Below are positions 49,393 through 61,548 of a stretch of 64,000 nt of DNA, piece by piece. The stretch covers positions 9,865,001 through 9,929,000 of the forward strand of contig NC_086023.1 of assembly GCF_036323735.1 (NCBI RefSeq). Reading direction: 5' to 3'. Source of the DNA: Rattus norvegicus (Eukaryota; Chordata; Mammalia; Rodentia; Muridae). Numbering within the stretch: position 1 is the stretch's first letter; every line of letters starts with the position of its first letter. A program made the translations under genes and the position numbers. The notes under the pieces were generated by a model. That model did no database searches and was not told where the DNA came from. It saw only the letters and a program-made list of their open reading frames with translations.

Positions 49393-52350
49393 AATAGCAA
49401 ATGTATCTAGACCCTTTTGTAGAGTATGTTGCCATATTTAAAACCAAACCTTCTGAAAACACCTCCAAGTATTAACCACACAAGATGCCGGCTCCTAGTG
49501 GGAGCTACCCATAGGTATTACATATTCTCAAATCAATCACTTGACATTTTTACAACATCACAAAATCTACACCTTTGCTCTAGCCTAAATCAAGAACAAA
49601 GCACCAGCCAAGGCTGTGTATATTACAGAAGCCTTGTAAATCAGCAGTTGCCTTTAGGCTCCAGGGGCCTCCAGATGTGACCAGCTGTTCTAAACAGTAA
49701 AATCCCATTAGTTCAATGTCCAACCACTCACCAGCTAGGCTCACTTCAAAGTCATAAGAAGCCAGAATCCAAAGAGAGAATAACCAGAAAACGTCTGTGT
49801 TTTTAAAAGTTCATTAAGAAGTTGAGAATTTGACTTCTCGTCAATAGGTAAGATGAGGTAGCATGGTATTACAGGGGCCTTTCCTTCTAATTACCCTTCT
49901 CCTTTACTTTTATGACAAGACATTTTTGTTTCTTCTGGTGGAAAAGATTTGCTAGGAATCTGTGCCCTATTATGACTGAGGTAAGAAATTAAATGTTCAA
50001 ATCATTTACTGGGGTTTCAATGATGATGGTTTGGATGTCTTGAAACTCCAGCTAAGCATCCTGTTGCCTGGAGCGCCAGGCTAGGAAAAGAAGAAATGTG
50101 CTTCTTCAGCATTTTAATAAAATCAGACAGCAACAGTCATCCAGGAACATGTCACAATGCACTGACATGGTTCTGTGGCCACCAAGTACATTCTGACATC
50201 TATCAGATGCTGAAATGGATGGGGGATGGGCACGGGTGTTTTGTTTTGTTTTTACTTTTCCTGACTTGGGGTTGAGAGCTTTCATTTGAGTCCACTACAT
50301 TCTGCACTTTAGTGAAGAGTGGATGGAGAAGATGTGGCCTCTGGTGTTCCTTTACTTTGTTCATGATCGCCATCTACCTAAGGAAAGAGTTTCAGATATT
50401 CTGGGGATTGCGTACATTAGATGGAGGGTTTATGGAAGGAAGAGAGTCATCAAAGGTAGGGATGAGGCAGGGATGGGGTGGGAGGCAGTGAGCCTGGTTG
50501 TATGTCTCTCACTGTTGATCAGCAAACAATAAGTGTCTCTCCAACACATGTATTCCACTCTGTGATGTCCACTAACTGGAAATAGACTGGAGCCAAGACT
50601 TGGAAAGGAGCACCCATCCCACATCTGGACAGACCAATCCGTCCTTCCTCACATGCATTTGCATGGTCATGTAGGCCTGTGCACACCCTGCTGCTGAGGC
50701 TTGTCTCAGCTCTTAGCTTGTGTCATCACTGTAAATGACACCTGGAAGACAAGTGGCACACCAGAGCCCTGGTGGTGTTACTTTTGCAGGAAAGGGAGAA
50801 GAACCATGTATCACCCAGGGAGCTTAGTAGTTATGATACCTTGCAATTCCATGAACACTTTCTCAGTTACAAGGTTTCACTAGACAAAGTTTGCCTGAAA
50901 GTATAGTCTATTTTGTAATCTTTATCATTTGTATAGGAGTCCTGTTGTTCATAGTAAGTATCAATAGATATTGCTTGGATGGATAAATGAGGTTAGTCTA
51001 GATTAACATTTTGTTGGCAAAGGTAAGCTCATTTGTTTTACAAGGTCAAATGTGTCCAAGTATGAATTTCTCAAAGACGATCCATTACTTTCCATAACCC
51101 TTCTCTCATATGATAACATTTAGTGTCCTGTAGGGATAGTATTAATTTGTTTGTCATGGGAATGCCAAGTACAATTGCCGCAACAAGAACAAGCAACCCA
51201 GCCGAGCACATTCTGTGTTCTCTAACGAAAGAACACCAAGCCCAGCACAGAAAGCCACTGTCTAAAGATTCAGCTGAAAATTCCTGTAGAACAATCGGTG
51301 CTCACTGGCAAATTTTCCAAATTACTAGAATGGTTTTGGAAACCAGACCAGAGACAACATTTATATATAAAACTCCGCCAGGCTCTCACACAAGCTTTTA
51401 ACATCACCCTCCATATTTGAGACAGATGAAAGGGTAATTAGAGGCCTGTGGAAAATATGAGTGGTGGGGTTACAGATTCTTTCTCGCTTCTCACGTATCC
51501 CACATTCTAGAGGGAAGGAAAGCGCTTGCGTAATGCCATGGTGGTGTTGGATGACTATTGTTCCCATGTTCTACTAATCACCTCAGGCAGGTCCGGTGAA
51601 GATTCAGGCTCTTCAGCCAAGGGAACCACGGAAGTCACAAGAACCTCACCCCACCATCCCTCTCAAGTATCTAACCTGGACCGAAGACCAAACATACACA
51701 CGTCCAAAAACCCAGGTCCCTCTCTTCCAAACCAATGATGTGCTTAACAGGAAAAAGGAAAGGAAAGGAAATTAAACAAAAACAGGTTTCCAAATGTACC
51801 ATAGTTACTGGCCAACTTAAAGTCCCCCAAAATGTTAATACCCATGATTGTATCCTGGGTAAAGGATCATCTGAAATAGAAGCCACGTTAGGCCAAGATA
51901 TTCCTTGAAAGGGAATCCCAGCCTCGAACCAAGTAGCTACAACCTGCTTTGCAGCAGGATAGAAAACCACACCCCTTACAGGCCATCAATCCATCAAACC
52001 AAAACCCTATTGCCATGCCTACTCCCCAGCTCAGGGCCGAGAGGAACAGGAGGCATGCAACTCCATCCCCAAATGTGTCCTGAATTCCTCTACGGAAACT
52101 TCCCATTTGAGTACTTTATGAACCATGCCTCCAAACCAGTGCGGAACTCCAGAACATGAGCTGACCTTTTGTTTATGTATTTATCTTCCTGGCAAGCCTG
52201 CTTTCTCGGGGCCAATAGTATATCATCTATCTGTCCCTTTGTTACTTTGTCATCTATTTACTCCTCTGGAGCCTGGGTGATTAGCATCTTTTATTTACTC
52301 CTATTACTTGAAGAATACCCAGCTTTTCTGGCCCACGTTGCCTTGGTTTC
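49393..52350. other. Intergenic, 3 kb, no gene recognised
   Basis: Only short, unrelated open frames. No splice-linked coding blocks and no repeat I can name. Confidence 0.5.
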
Positions 52351-52354
52351 TAGT

Positions 52355-52735
52355 TTTGGTCAATTTAATGTAAGCCAGCATTATCTGAGAAGATAGATTC
52401 TCAGTTGAGAAAACGCCTCTGTAAGACTGGCCTGTAAGCAACTCTACCATTCATTTTCTTGATCGGCAATTGGTGTGGGAGGGCCAAGCCCACCTCTGAG
52501 CTAGTGGTCTTTCTTGTGGGCTGAGTAAGCCATGCGAAGCACTCCACCAGGCAGCACTTTTCTATAGTCTCTGCTTCAGTTCCTGCCTCCAGGCTCTAGC
52601 TTTGAGTGCCTGTCCTGATTTCTCTCAGTGATAAGAGTGTGATCTGAGAGTTATAGGCTGAAATAGTCTCTTTGCTCCCCGAGTTGCTTTTGGCCATATG
52701 TTTTCTGACAGGAATAGAAACTCTAAAATGCATGC
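52355..52735 (+). repeat. Rodent interspersed repeat, uninterrupted copy
   Basis: GGTCAATTTAATGTAAGCCA, then GAAAACGCCTCTGTAAGACT, then CTTCAGTTCCTGCCTCCAGG, then CCCCGAGTTGCTTTTGGCCA. It is the paralogue of the split repeat at 35187-35496 plus 36362-36435. Confidence 0.6.
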
Positions 52736-52736
52736 T

Positions 52737-53192
52737 GTATCGGTTTGGATAAGAATGTCTACATAGACTCATATGTTTGGATGCTTAGTCTTTAGGAGGT
52801 GACACTACTTAAAAAAGCATTCGAGGGTGTAACCTTGTCAGAGGAAGGAGTGTCACTAGGGGATAGGCTTTGAGGTTTCAAAAGACAGTGCTAGAACCAG
52901 TGTCTGTCTCTGTCTGCATGTCTCTGCCTGTCTCTGTCTTTGTCTGTCTTTGTCTCTTTCTCCTTTCTTCCTCTCCCTCTCCCTCCCTCTTTTGTCTCCC
53001 TCCTCTCTCTTCCCCTCTCCTTCCCTCCCTCTCTCCCTCCTTTCTCTGCCTACAGCTCTCAACAACTTTTCTAGCACCACCATGCATCCTAATCCTCCAA
53101 AACTGAAAGCCAGTCCCCTAGTCAAATGTTTCCCTTTATGAGTGTCACCTTGGCCTTGTCATCTCTTCACAGCAATAGAACACTGAACAGAC
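52737..53192 (+). mobile_element. MaLR-type LTR (MT-like) with internal CT-rich tract
   Basis: It starts TGTATCGGTTTGGATAAGAA and ends CACAGCAATAGAACACTGAA. It has the usual GTAACCTTGTCAGAGGAAGG and AAAACTGAAAGCCAGTCCCC. A CT-rich expansion (about 52900-53047) sits in the middle. The Arg/Glu and Ser/Leu frames there are artefacts. Confidence 0.65.
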
Positions 53193-53634
53193 ACATGCGT
53201 ACAAAGCTTTAATGTCTATTGTTCCTAACATCTTTGCATCAGTAACTTATACATTCTCCTGTAAATGTATGTAAACACAGAGAATTCACTCACATTAAGC
53301 TCAAGACTGACAATGAGAATTAGGTGTCAGACACGAACTTTGAGCAAAGGAAAGTGGGAGGGATTCGGTGTTTAATTCTCTTAAGTTTGTCATAACGACA
53401 AATGTACAATAGAAATAACAAATTGTATCTGAAACATTGTCTGGGTTTTGAAGTGTGAAAGACCATAAAATCCTACAACTTGTTCTGGTTGTTTATTGAC
53501 TAAACTCCAAGAGGAAAAATGTGCTGTATTTAAATTTTATTTAAATTTCTCCTTAAGGTAGCTGGGAATTTCCTTTTAGATATTCAAATTACTTATTTAG
53601 ATTATTGTTCTTTCTTTGTCCTCTTAAAGAGTCA
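53193..53634. other. Intergenic, nothing recognised
   Basis: AT-rich, no coding or repeat signature. Confidence 0.4.
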
Positions 53635-53648
53635 CCTATGGTATCTTT

Positions 53649-53745
53649 TTTTTTTTTTTTGGTCTTTTTTTCGGAGCTGGGGACCGAACCCAGGGCCTTG
53701 TGCTTCCTAGGCAAGCGCTCTACCACTGAGCTAAATCCCCAGCCC
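53649..53745 (-). mobile_element. ID-family SINE with 14-bp target-site duplication
   Basis: Minus strand GGGGCTGGGGATTTAGCTCA, then GTTCGGTCCCCAGCTCCGAA, then poly(A). Flanks CCTATGGTATCTTT are identical at 53635-53648 and 53746-53759. A young rat-type insertion. Confidence 0.95.
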
Positions 53746-53869
53746 CCTATGGTATCTTTATGGAACGGACGGATGCTTCATCTTAGAGTATGGTAGTCCT
53801 TACATGATTTGTCACCTTTGAACTGTCCATTCTTCTATTCATTCAACAAATAGGTTCAGGCACCGATGT

Positions 53870-54480
53870 AGCAGGACTTAACCCCTAATGAATCAAGGTT
53901 ACAAGGGACCAATCAGTGGGCGAGTAGGCAGGACTTCCGAATCAGGAAGAGGAAGAAGGGAGGCAGGGAAAGGATGGCCCTTTTGGACAGCAGGAGCAAG
54001 GGAGGCAGACAGAGCGTAGGGAGCCAGAGGCTGTGAGTTTGAGTGGCAGATCCACCAGTACCCGACACTTGAGGATTTTTAACAGATTTGTTTACAAAAT
54101 TAGGATGCTAGGTTCTGGGCCAGCGATTGTGTTACCTGTTGATTCTAAACTAAGATCGTGTGGTGTTTTCCTTCACACATCGACTCCAGTGGGTTCCAGA
54201 AAAAAGGTACTACAGCAGAGTGCAAGTACCGAGCAAGAGTGCACCCCAGCCAGCCACGGGAATTTGGAAGCATGGGGCTGGGAGCGTGGGGCTTGCTTGA
54301 CAATAGCCTGCCATGGGCATTTCGTGAGCGGGAAGGAGAGAGCGTTTTCAGAGCTCAGAGTCAGAGTCTGCCGGACTGAGAGCAGGTCGAGCTGGTGCTA
54401 GCCGGCGATAGTGTGGGATGCTTTTTTAGATTTACGCAACCCACCTATAGCGTGAAAGTTGTGTCACGTGCTCAGAGGGA
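53870..54480 (+). repeat. Possible LTR retroelement fragment
   Basis: The block has higher GC than its flanks and phrases such as GGGACCAATCAGTGGGCGAG and GAGCTGGTGCTAGCCGGCGA that resemble rodent ERV LTR text. I cannot name the family. The 122-codon open frame inside has no family signature. Confidence 0.3.
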
Positions 54481-56146
54481 ATATTTAAGTTCTGTAGGAA
54501 TTGTATGCTTCTGAGGCACAGAGACTACTAAAGAAAAGTGTAGATCCATAAGGCAGGCTGGGAGGATCACACTGGAAGGACAAAGACTGCTTCAACTGTT
54601 CAGAGAAATACTTTCAAGTAGAGGAAAAAGGTTTTGTAAATGTCATTTTGAAGGTAAAGGAGTAAGCGTACACGCATATGTACTGAATGGGTGTATATAA
54701 AGCATGCATTGCTCTTTTAAAAGATGGATTGTCATTTCTCACACAGACTAGAAGTACCCCAAGGACAAGGAGCAGTTCTATACACAACAGATTTTTTTTC
54801 TCGAATAAATATAGTACCTGGAATGTGTTCAATAAATGTTTATTGAGTGAATAACTATTAATAATGGATTTGGTCACGAAGAAAATTCCAGGCAGTGGCC
54901 ACAGACAGTCGTTGATTGTAGGCAGATTCTTTTGATTCCATAGTTTGGCAAATACAGAGGCCTTCAGCTATGAAAAGTAAAGCAATCTGTTTCTTACTCC
55001 ATTTTTAAGTTTATTTGAAACAAACTTTCTTGTCTCCTCTGACTGTCCTGCTCCATGAACTTCTGGACATGACTGCACATGCTGAGAGATAACAAGGCTT
55101 CCTCAAGGTACAGATTTCCTTTTCTCACCGTTTCTCCAGCAGCTTCCCAGCTGACTGGGGGCTTCCTTTGCAACTCCTCAGAAATGTAGGAGTGCTTCCC
55201 CAGGGCTGTGCTGAGGAGTAGCCGCAGTTGAGAAAGTGTTAGGAGAGGTTTTGATGAAAGCCCCCATGGGCCTACAAGGTATTAATGCAACAGAATGTTT
55301 AGAAAATCAGCTTGGCTCCATTCTTGAGACTGGCAAGGCTCTGTTTTGAAGTGACTGCTGTGCTGTCCTCCCATGGGTCACAGTACTGCTCAGATGGGAC
55401 CAGTCTGAGTAGGAAGAGACTGGAAAGAAACCCTGGAGGCTGCTCACTTCAGCCTGTGTTATGGGGGTGGGGGGCACACCAATGTGGTAAATATCTAAAT
55501 GAAAAGTGAGATTCAAAGAGCCTGGGGGCAGATAAAAGAAGAGTGACCGACTCTCCTTTTATGGCCTATTAGGACTGAACTGTACGCCCCCCCCCCCCCA
55601 TGCTTTTCTCTCAGCCTTGTTTATAGATGTTAAACGACAATGAGGACTCTTTTATTGTTAAAAAGGTTCTTAATGGAAAATTCATTTGATCACATTTGAG
55701 AGGTGATTAAAGTTAGGTCAAACCTTGTGATCTCAAAGTCATTTTAATTAAAGATCCTAATGTTTGTCCCACAAATGTGGAGTGTCAGAGAATAGTGTTT
55801 TCTTTAGAACTCTTAATAAAGTCATATTAACCATACCTTACATCCAATGACATTTGGAGCTCTGCGTGTTCACATTATGAGCTATTGGATACGCACAGTG
55901 CCCTAGGAAGGTCATAAACCCAATATATTAATCCCCATATTACAGATAAAGCAATAAATTCAGTATGAAAAGGCAGATGAAAGTAACCCCTGGACTTTCT
56001 GTCTTAATGGTGGCCTGACTTGAAATGGGAAATTCATGTGTGGGGAGAAAGAATAAAACAGACTCACGGGAATCTGCTTTGCTGATTTCAGACTTGGTAA
56101 TTTGTGATAGAGATGACGAACACGTTCTTTCACTCAGTCCTGCTCT
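54481..56146. other. Intergenic, no gene recognised
   Basis: It contains a 13-base poly(C) run near 55587-55600. No other named element. Confidence 0.45.
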
Positions 56147-56147
56147 C

Positions 56148-56191
<44 letters not shown>

Positions 56192-56272
56192 GAGAGAGAG
56201 AGAGAGAGAGAGATGCTCACATAGACACACAGACACACAGACACACAGACACACAGGCATACACACACAGAG

Positions 56273-56311
<39 letters not shown>

Positions 56312-56337
56312 CAGAGAGAGAGAGGCATGCTCACATA

Positions 56338-56371
<34 letters not shown>
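56147..56371. repeat. Compound CA/GA microsatellite
   Basis: (CA)n, (GA)n, (ACACAG)n, (GA)n and (CA)n blocks in series, about 225 bp. Confidence 0.95.
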
Positions 56372-56374
<3 letters not shown>

Positions 56375-58482
56375 GCGTGATCATTCCTTACTACAAAGGA
56401 GTCCCTCCTAATCAGAGCAAAACAAAGCGATGAGACCTGCTATGAAGAAGGTGAAGCAGGTGCTGTGTGAAGCTCTATTTTAGGGCCTTTAGAAACTGTC
56501 TGGCATTTACTGCTCAGTACAGCAGTAGACAAATGGCACTGGGCTCTGCTGCCCGTGCACATGCTGCAGACACTCCATGGGAATGGGAGTTTGGAGTGTT
56601 TGAAGTGAGTCACCAGGGCGTAAGCTCACAAGTGGAAAGAGCCTGTATGTTTTGAGTACATCAAGCACTCGTCAAGTGTTTACAAGAGTGACTGCCAAGA
56701 TCCTCCTGCACTGTGCAGTTGGAATCCAATGATTACATCCTGAGAGAACCACCCAAGGACGTCCAGCTAAGAACTTCTTAACCCATGGTCCCGGTCTGAG
56801 CCCCCACTGTTAGAAAAAAAAGATATATCAGTAGTGTAACCGTGATAGTCATAGTGAACTATGTACATGTATGTGTTGTCTGTAACCCAAAGAATCAAAT
56901 GGCCCTCATCTAAACTTAAATTGTTTACATATGGATTTAATGTGAACTCATTTCAACTGGTGACACAAAAATTATACATATTCACAGGGCACCATGTATT
57001 GCTGCAATGTATGTGTACATCATGTAAGTTTAAAGCAGGGTAAACATCCTATCTCCTTAAATGCATGTCATTTCTATCTATTTGCTTAAGAACAAGCTGT
57101 GTTATATGGACACAATTCCTTACAAGGTTTTGTGCAATCCTGCCATTAGCTGCCTCCTAGGGGATTTCTCACACTGCTATGGTGCCACTCAAACACTCTT
57201 CTCCTTCCTCTCTATCCCACTTTTAAAAATGTTAATTGATTTGCTCCATGAAATCCCCTGTAAAATGGCCAGATGTTGTAAGAGAATCTTGATAGTATGG
57301 GAATTCAGCAGGAGACGCCAACAGTGCAAAACGCTCCTCAGGTTTCTCCAGCTTTCAGCTGAAAAATTCGAAGGTTCCTGCTTTGCCCGGATTAAATCAA
57401 ATCTCCTGGACTTCACTGGTAGTGTCTAAAGAGAAGAAAACCTACCCACCACTTACACCTGCCACTAAACATATTAAGCAAGCGGAGGTTTGTAAACACA
57501 GAAACTACCCCAGATGGTCAGCCAAGAGATGTAGGTTCATCCTGAGCTCCATGGCTGTCCAGCTCTGTGACCCTGGACCAGGCACACACTGTAAGTCTCA
57601 CTCTCAGCTATCTAGATGGATGTCTGACATGGTGAGCATTCTTCCAATGTTATGCATTGTGCTTGGACCAATAGAGTCTAGCAGGGATAGGGATGTGTGA
57701 CCAAGGGTAGACGGAAAGCAGTGAGTGACCACACAGGATGCAGAGATGAGGATCTAGCAGGCCTTCTGTCACTCAGGGGAGTTACTATGTATGTGCTAAC
57801 AGTGTGTCATCAGTGGGATGTTTTATGCCTAAACCATCAGATCTTCAATACAGGATAAATTGTCTTGGAAAGTAAGACTGGCTAAGGAACCAAATAGGAG
57901 TTGCCACCAAACATCAGATGAGACCCAGGGAGTCTGAGTTTAAAACATGGAGACTGAAGATCTTGAAGACAATCCTCGAAATGTTAAAAACTTCATGACA
58001 GGGGAAAAGAAAGAGGCTGAGAAAGCCGAGGTATCTAGTTTGATAGAGTAATTACATTTAGACCCTTTTTTCTTAATTAGACATGCATTAGAGTCACCTG
58101 AAGGACTCACTGTGGCAATCACTAGGGTCCACTTTTAGTGGACAGGGTCTAGAGACCTGCATTCCCACCGGAGACAACCACTGCTGCTCTGGAGACCACA
58201 CGAAGAGAAGCCCCGAGGTAAGACTCATGAAGGTCAGGGGTCATCTAAAGATAAGTAAGCTGATAGGTCTCCTTCTAAGTGCATTAGGAATGTGTGGTTT
58301 GAGGAACCCATGGGACATGTACTTCATCTCTTTTGTCTTTATCACGCCATGAATGAATGTTAAATAAATCCAGCTGACAATGATCAAAAGACAAATTGGA
58401 GTAAGTGCCCATGAATTCTGTCTTGGCCATGAGTGGCTTCAGAGGATTGATGGTACTACCCATATTTAGAAATTCCTGGGAA
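56372..58482. other. Intergenic, no gene recognised
   Basis: A 122-codon open frame (57061-57429) lacks family signatures and is treated as chance. Confidence 0.45.
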
Positions 58483-58672
58483 GAGAGAGATAGCTTGGTG
58501 GTTAACAGTGTGTGCTGTTCTTGCAATGGACCAGAGTTTGGTTCCTAGCATCCTCATTGAGAAGAAGACAATGGCTTCTAGCTCCAGCTCAGGAGATCTG
58601 ATGCCCGCTTCTGGCCTCACCTGTGTGCACACACACATGCCAGCATATATACCTAAATAAAATTTTAAAAGA
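58483..58672 (+). repeat. B2/B3-type SINE, diverged
   Basis: GAGAGATAGCTTGGTGGTTA, then CCAGAGTTTGGTTCCTAGCA, then GATCTGATGCCCGCTTCTGG, ending CCTAAATAAAATTTTAAAAG. This is the tRNA-derived B2/B3 layout. Confidence 0.8.
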
Positions 58673-59033
58673 CTCTGTAATAATTTAAGTGGTAAGTACA
58701 GTCCATACAGATGAGAACATGTGTGTTTACTTAAGAGTACTGAAACAACATTGAAGGAGAACCCGTGGGGAATATCAAAGGATTTCTGTACATAGACAGA
58801 AGCTGAACTAGGTAGTCTCTAACTGCCTTTATGAACTTATTCTATTACAAAGCTGTGACATAGGTGGGGATGAGAGCACCCATAGATTCATGTGAAGGTG
58901 AAGTGAGGGGTGCAATGCTTGAATGGACTACAGAACCCGCTAAAGCTTATTCCAAAGTGGGAGAGGACAGCATAACAAAAAATACAAGCACTAAGACACT
59001 GTGGGGGGAGATTCATGAGCCAAGACATTGTCA

Positions 59034-59034
<1 letters not shown>
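58673..59034. other. Intergenic, nothing recognised
   Basis: No coding or repeat signature. Confidence 0.4.

Positions 59035-59082
<48 letters not shown>
59035..59082. repeat. (CA)n microsatellite
   Basis: About 23 CA dinucleotides. Confidence 0.96.
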
Positions 59083-59083
<1 letters not shown>

Positions 59084-61029
59084 ACTTTTGTACACAGCCA
59101 GACACTCTCTTCTGGATTCTTCTTCATTAATCAGAAGTTAATTCACCTTTATGATGAAACAGAGCTCTTGTTTGTCAGCATGCCACGTATAGCCAAAAGA
59201 CCCCAATTCCAGCTTCAGATGCATCAGAAAAGGCACGTATATTCCTACACTGGCACAGATCTCACAAAGGAGCACTCAGGCAAGAAAGCATCTTATACCT
59301 TGGCAGCATTCTGCCAAAAAATGTTTCAGCAGTGGAGGAACTTGATGCCCTGATAGTGACAGGACATGGCTCTCTCAAGTTAGAAGACACTTTTACCTCT
59401 GTGACTGGGTTAGAAAGCCCTTTGAAATACACAAAGGACTTAAAAAAATAGGAGTGCAGGGCCTCAGGGAGTCCTGCTAGTTTAAATAACACATGAAAAG
59501 TATTTATGAGCTCTTTTTTATGAGGTGGTCAAAGAAAAGACCATCCAGCATGTAACATAAGACTGGGCTGGAGAAGAAAACATTTTCAAACCGCATTGGA
59601 GAGTTAAGCACGAATGGAATTTTATTCCAGTCTCTGTTGCTTATTTAAATTAATGGTGTTTTCAGATGGGGCCTAAATGATAATGCAGATCAAGGCAAGG
59701 CTTGCCAGGAAGAAAATAGTCTATTATGCAAAGAATGTTTCTAGGTAATGTTGAATTCATGTGAAATATATAGGTTTAGCAGAAAGGGACTTCCTGGAAG
59801 GGGTAGGTGGTTGTAATATGCCCGTTTGTTTTGAATCCTGCGAGCTGATCATTTTTCTCAAGTCAGGCCTTTGGCATGACTCTGTGTTCAGCAAATGGAG
59901 CGCTTGTCTATGGCCGACATGGATCAAACCATTGTACACTGAGAAGCTCACCAGGCTGGAGTGTACGGTGTGAGGGGCTCCAGGAAGTCCTTATGTCACT
60001 TCTCAAGTATAAAACTGACCTTTCTGCAGAGCACGTGCCTGAGCTCTCTTCCAAAGTGGTGCGGGTCTGAGCTAATGCCCCCATTCTCCTTCCTGGACCT
60101 TTCTGTGACAAAGAACATGACCCGATAAGCCGCAGCTGGCAAAGGTTATGGGCTACTGGGGCAGCCACAAAGTAGAACAGAGATAACCGGCCCCTGGAGG
60201 CACCAAATCGAGGCCGTTGGCCCCATTAATCCGTGTGTTGTAACGAGCAGCTGCCCTGTGAGTTGTACAGTAACAAATTACCAGTAACGCGTTCTCGGAC
60301 CGGTAGCTGACTGGGTCCTACAGCTGTATCAAGAGTATGAATGTAGTCAGTCAATGAAGGAATGCTACCTGCTCCAGCCCCTCACTTACGTGTCCCACAA
60401 ATACTGACTGAGCCCCTGACTATACACCAGACTGCCCTAGGATGTAACCAAACTTCCATAATTTCCCATAGAACTGTTTTTGAAGACTACAAACACAAAC
60501 ACAAATTTCCAGTTAGTCATTCGTTTCTGGATCTGAAAAAAAATATCCGTTCCATTTAATAATTTAAAATAAGACCCATCAGGTTCCTAACCAGCATTCC
60601 TCTGCTGAAAACCTTAGTTCCAAGTCTAGAAACACCAAGCCAAGTTACATATCTTATAAATCCCATACTTACTGAAGGTACCACTGAGTTCAACTTAGAG
60701 AAGGAAACGGAATCTTAGTTCATCATCTTTATATCTACACAATAGCTTTAAAATAGTAGGGAGGTAAAGAGACCGGAAATCAGAATTGAGGAAACTTGGT
60801 TTTCAGCAAATTCAGTCCAACTATTAAATCACTTCTCATTCCCCTTTCTAGAACCAAACCAAATGAGTATAAAATTCCCTTTAAACCTCCACTTCCTTTT
60901 TCGCTTGCTCATCTGCCTTCCTCACCCCAGACTTTTGGTTTGTGGTGGACGGGACAGCTATGAAAATGATGGATGTTCACCACCATCTGCCTTCTGCCCA
61001 CTTAGAAGCCAGTGCGCAGTGCAGCTTGG
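59083..61029. other. Intergenic; includes a CpG-retaining block at 60188-60302
   Basis: No gene. The 115-bp block has nine CpGs and homeobox-like CATTAATCC, unlike its CpG-poor surroundings. It is a candidate conserved regulatory element only. Confidence 0.4.
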
Positions 61030-61031
61030 CG

Positions 61032-61090
<59 letters not shown>
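61030..61090. repeat. (CG)n then (CA)n microsatellite
   Basis: GCGCGCGCGC is followed by about 50 bp of CA. Confidence 0.96.
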
Positions 61091-61092
<2 letters not shown>

Positions 61093-61313
61093 CCCACTCC
61101 TCTTGTGCTTGCCCTTCTCTTCCTGGTCCTCCGGCTCTCCTAGACAGATGAAATAGTAGTTACCAGCAGGAGGGAGCTTCATCCTGCAACTGCCTCTAGG
61201 CAAGGCCACTGGATACTTGAGAAGGAGGTGTCTCCATTCAGAACCTGTGAAGTGTGACAGGAGGTAAATGATTACCTCCTCCCCCAAGGGGGTAGAAGTA
61301 GGGGCAGCGTTAG

Positions 61314-61354
61314 TGTTGCTGTTGTTGTTGTCATTGTTGTTGCTGTTGTTGTTT
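61314..61354. repeat. (TTG)n trinucleotide repeat
   Basis: GTTGTTGTTG-type repeat with GCT and TCA interruptions. Confidence 0.9.
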
Positions 61355-61397
61355 TAAAGAAGGTAGAGGCAAAAGTGTGTTTTGCTTTAGTGAAGAG

Positions 61398-61548
61398 GTA
61401 CTCAGGTACCAAGGAGATGGCCCTGACATTTCAGTTTGGAAAGTGCAAATCTTGCAAGCATGAGGACTTGAGTTCAATTCCCAGACCCCATGTAAGAAAG
61501 CCAGACATGGTGACACACATCAGTACAAGCAAGGCTGGGACAAATAAA
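61398..61548 (+). repeat. B4-like SINE, diverged
   Basis: GCAAGCATGAGGACTTGAGT, then TCAATTCCCAGACCCCATGT, then CAGACATGGTGACACACATC follows the B4 consensus order. Confidence 0.6.

Noticed and set aside
57061..57429. Plus-strand 122-codon frame
   Set aside because: Low-complexity hydrophobic/basic mix without a recognisable domain; treated as chance.
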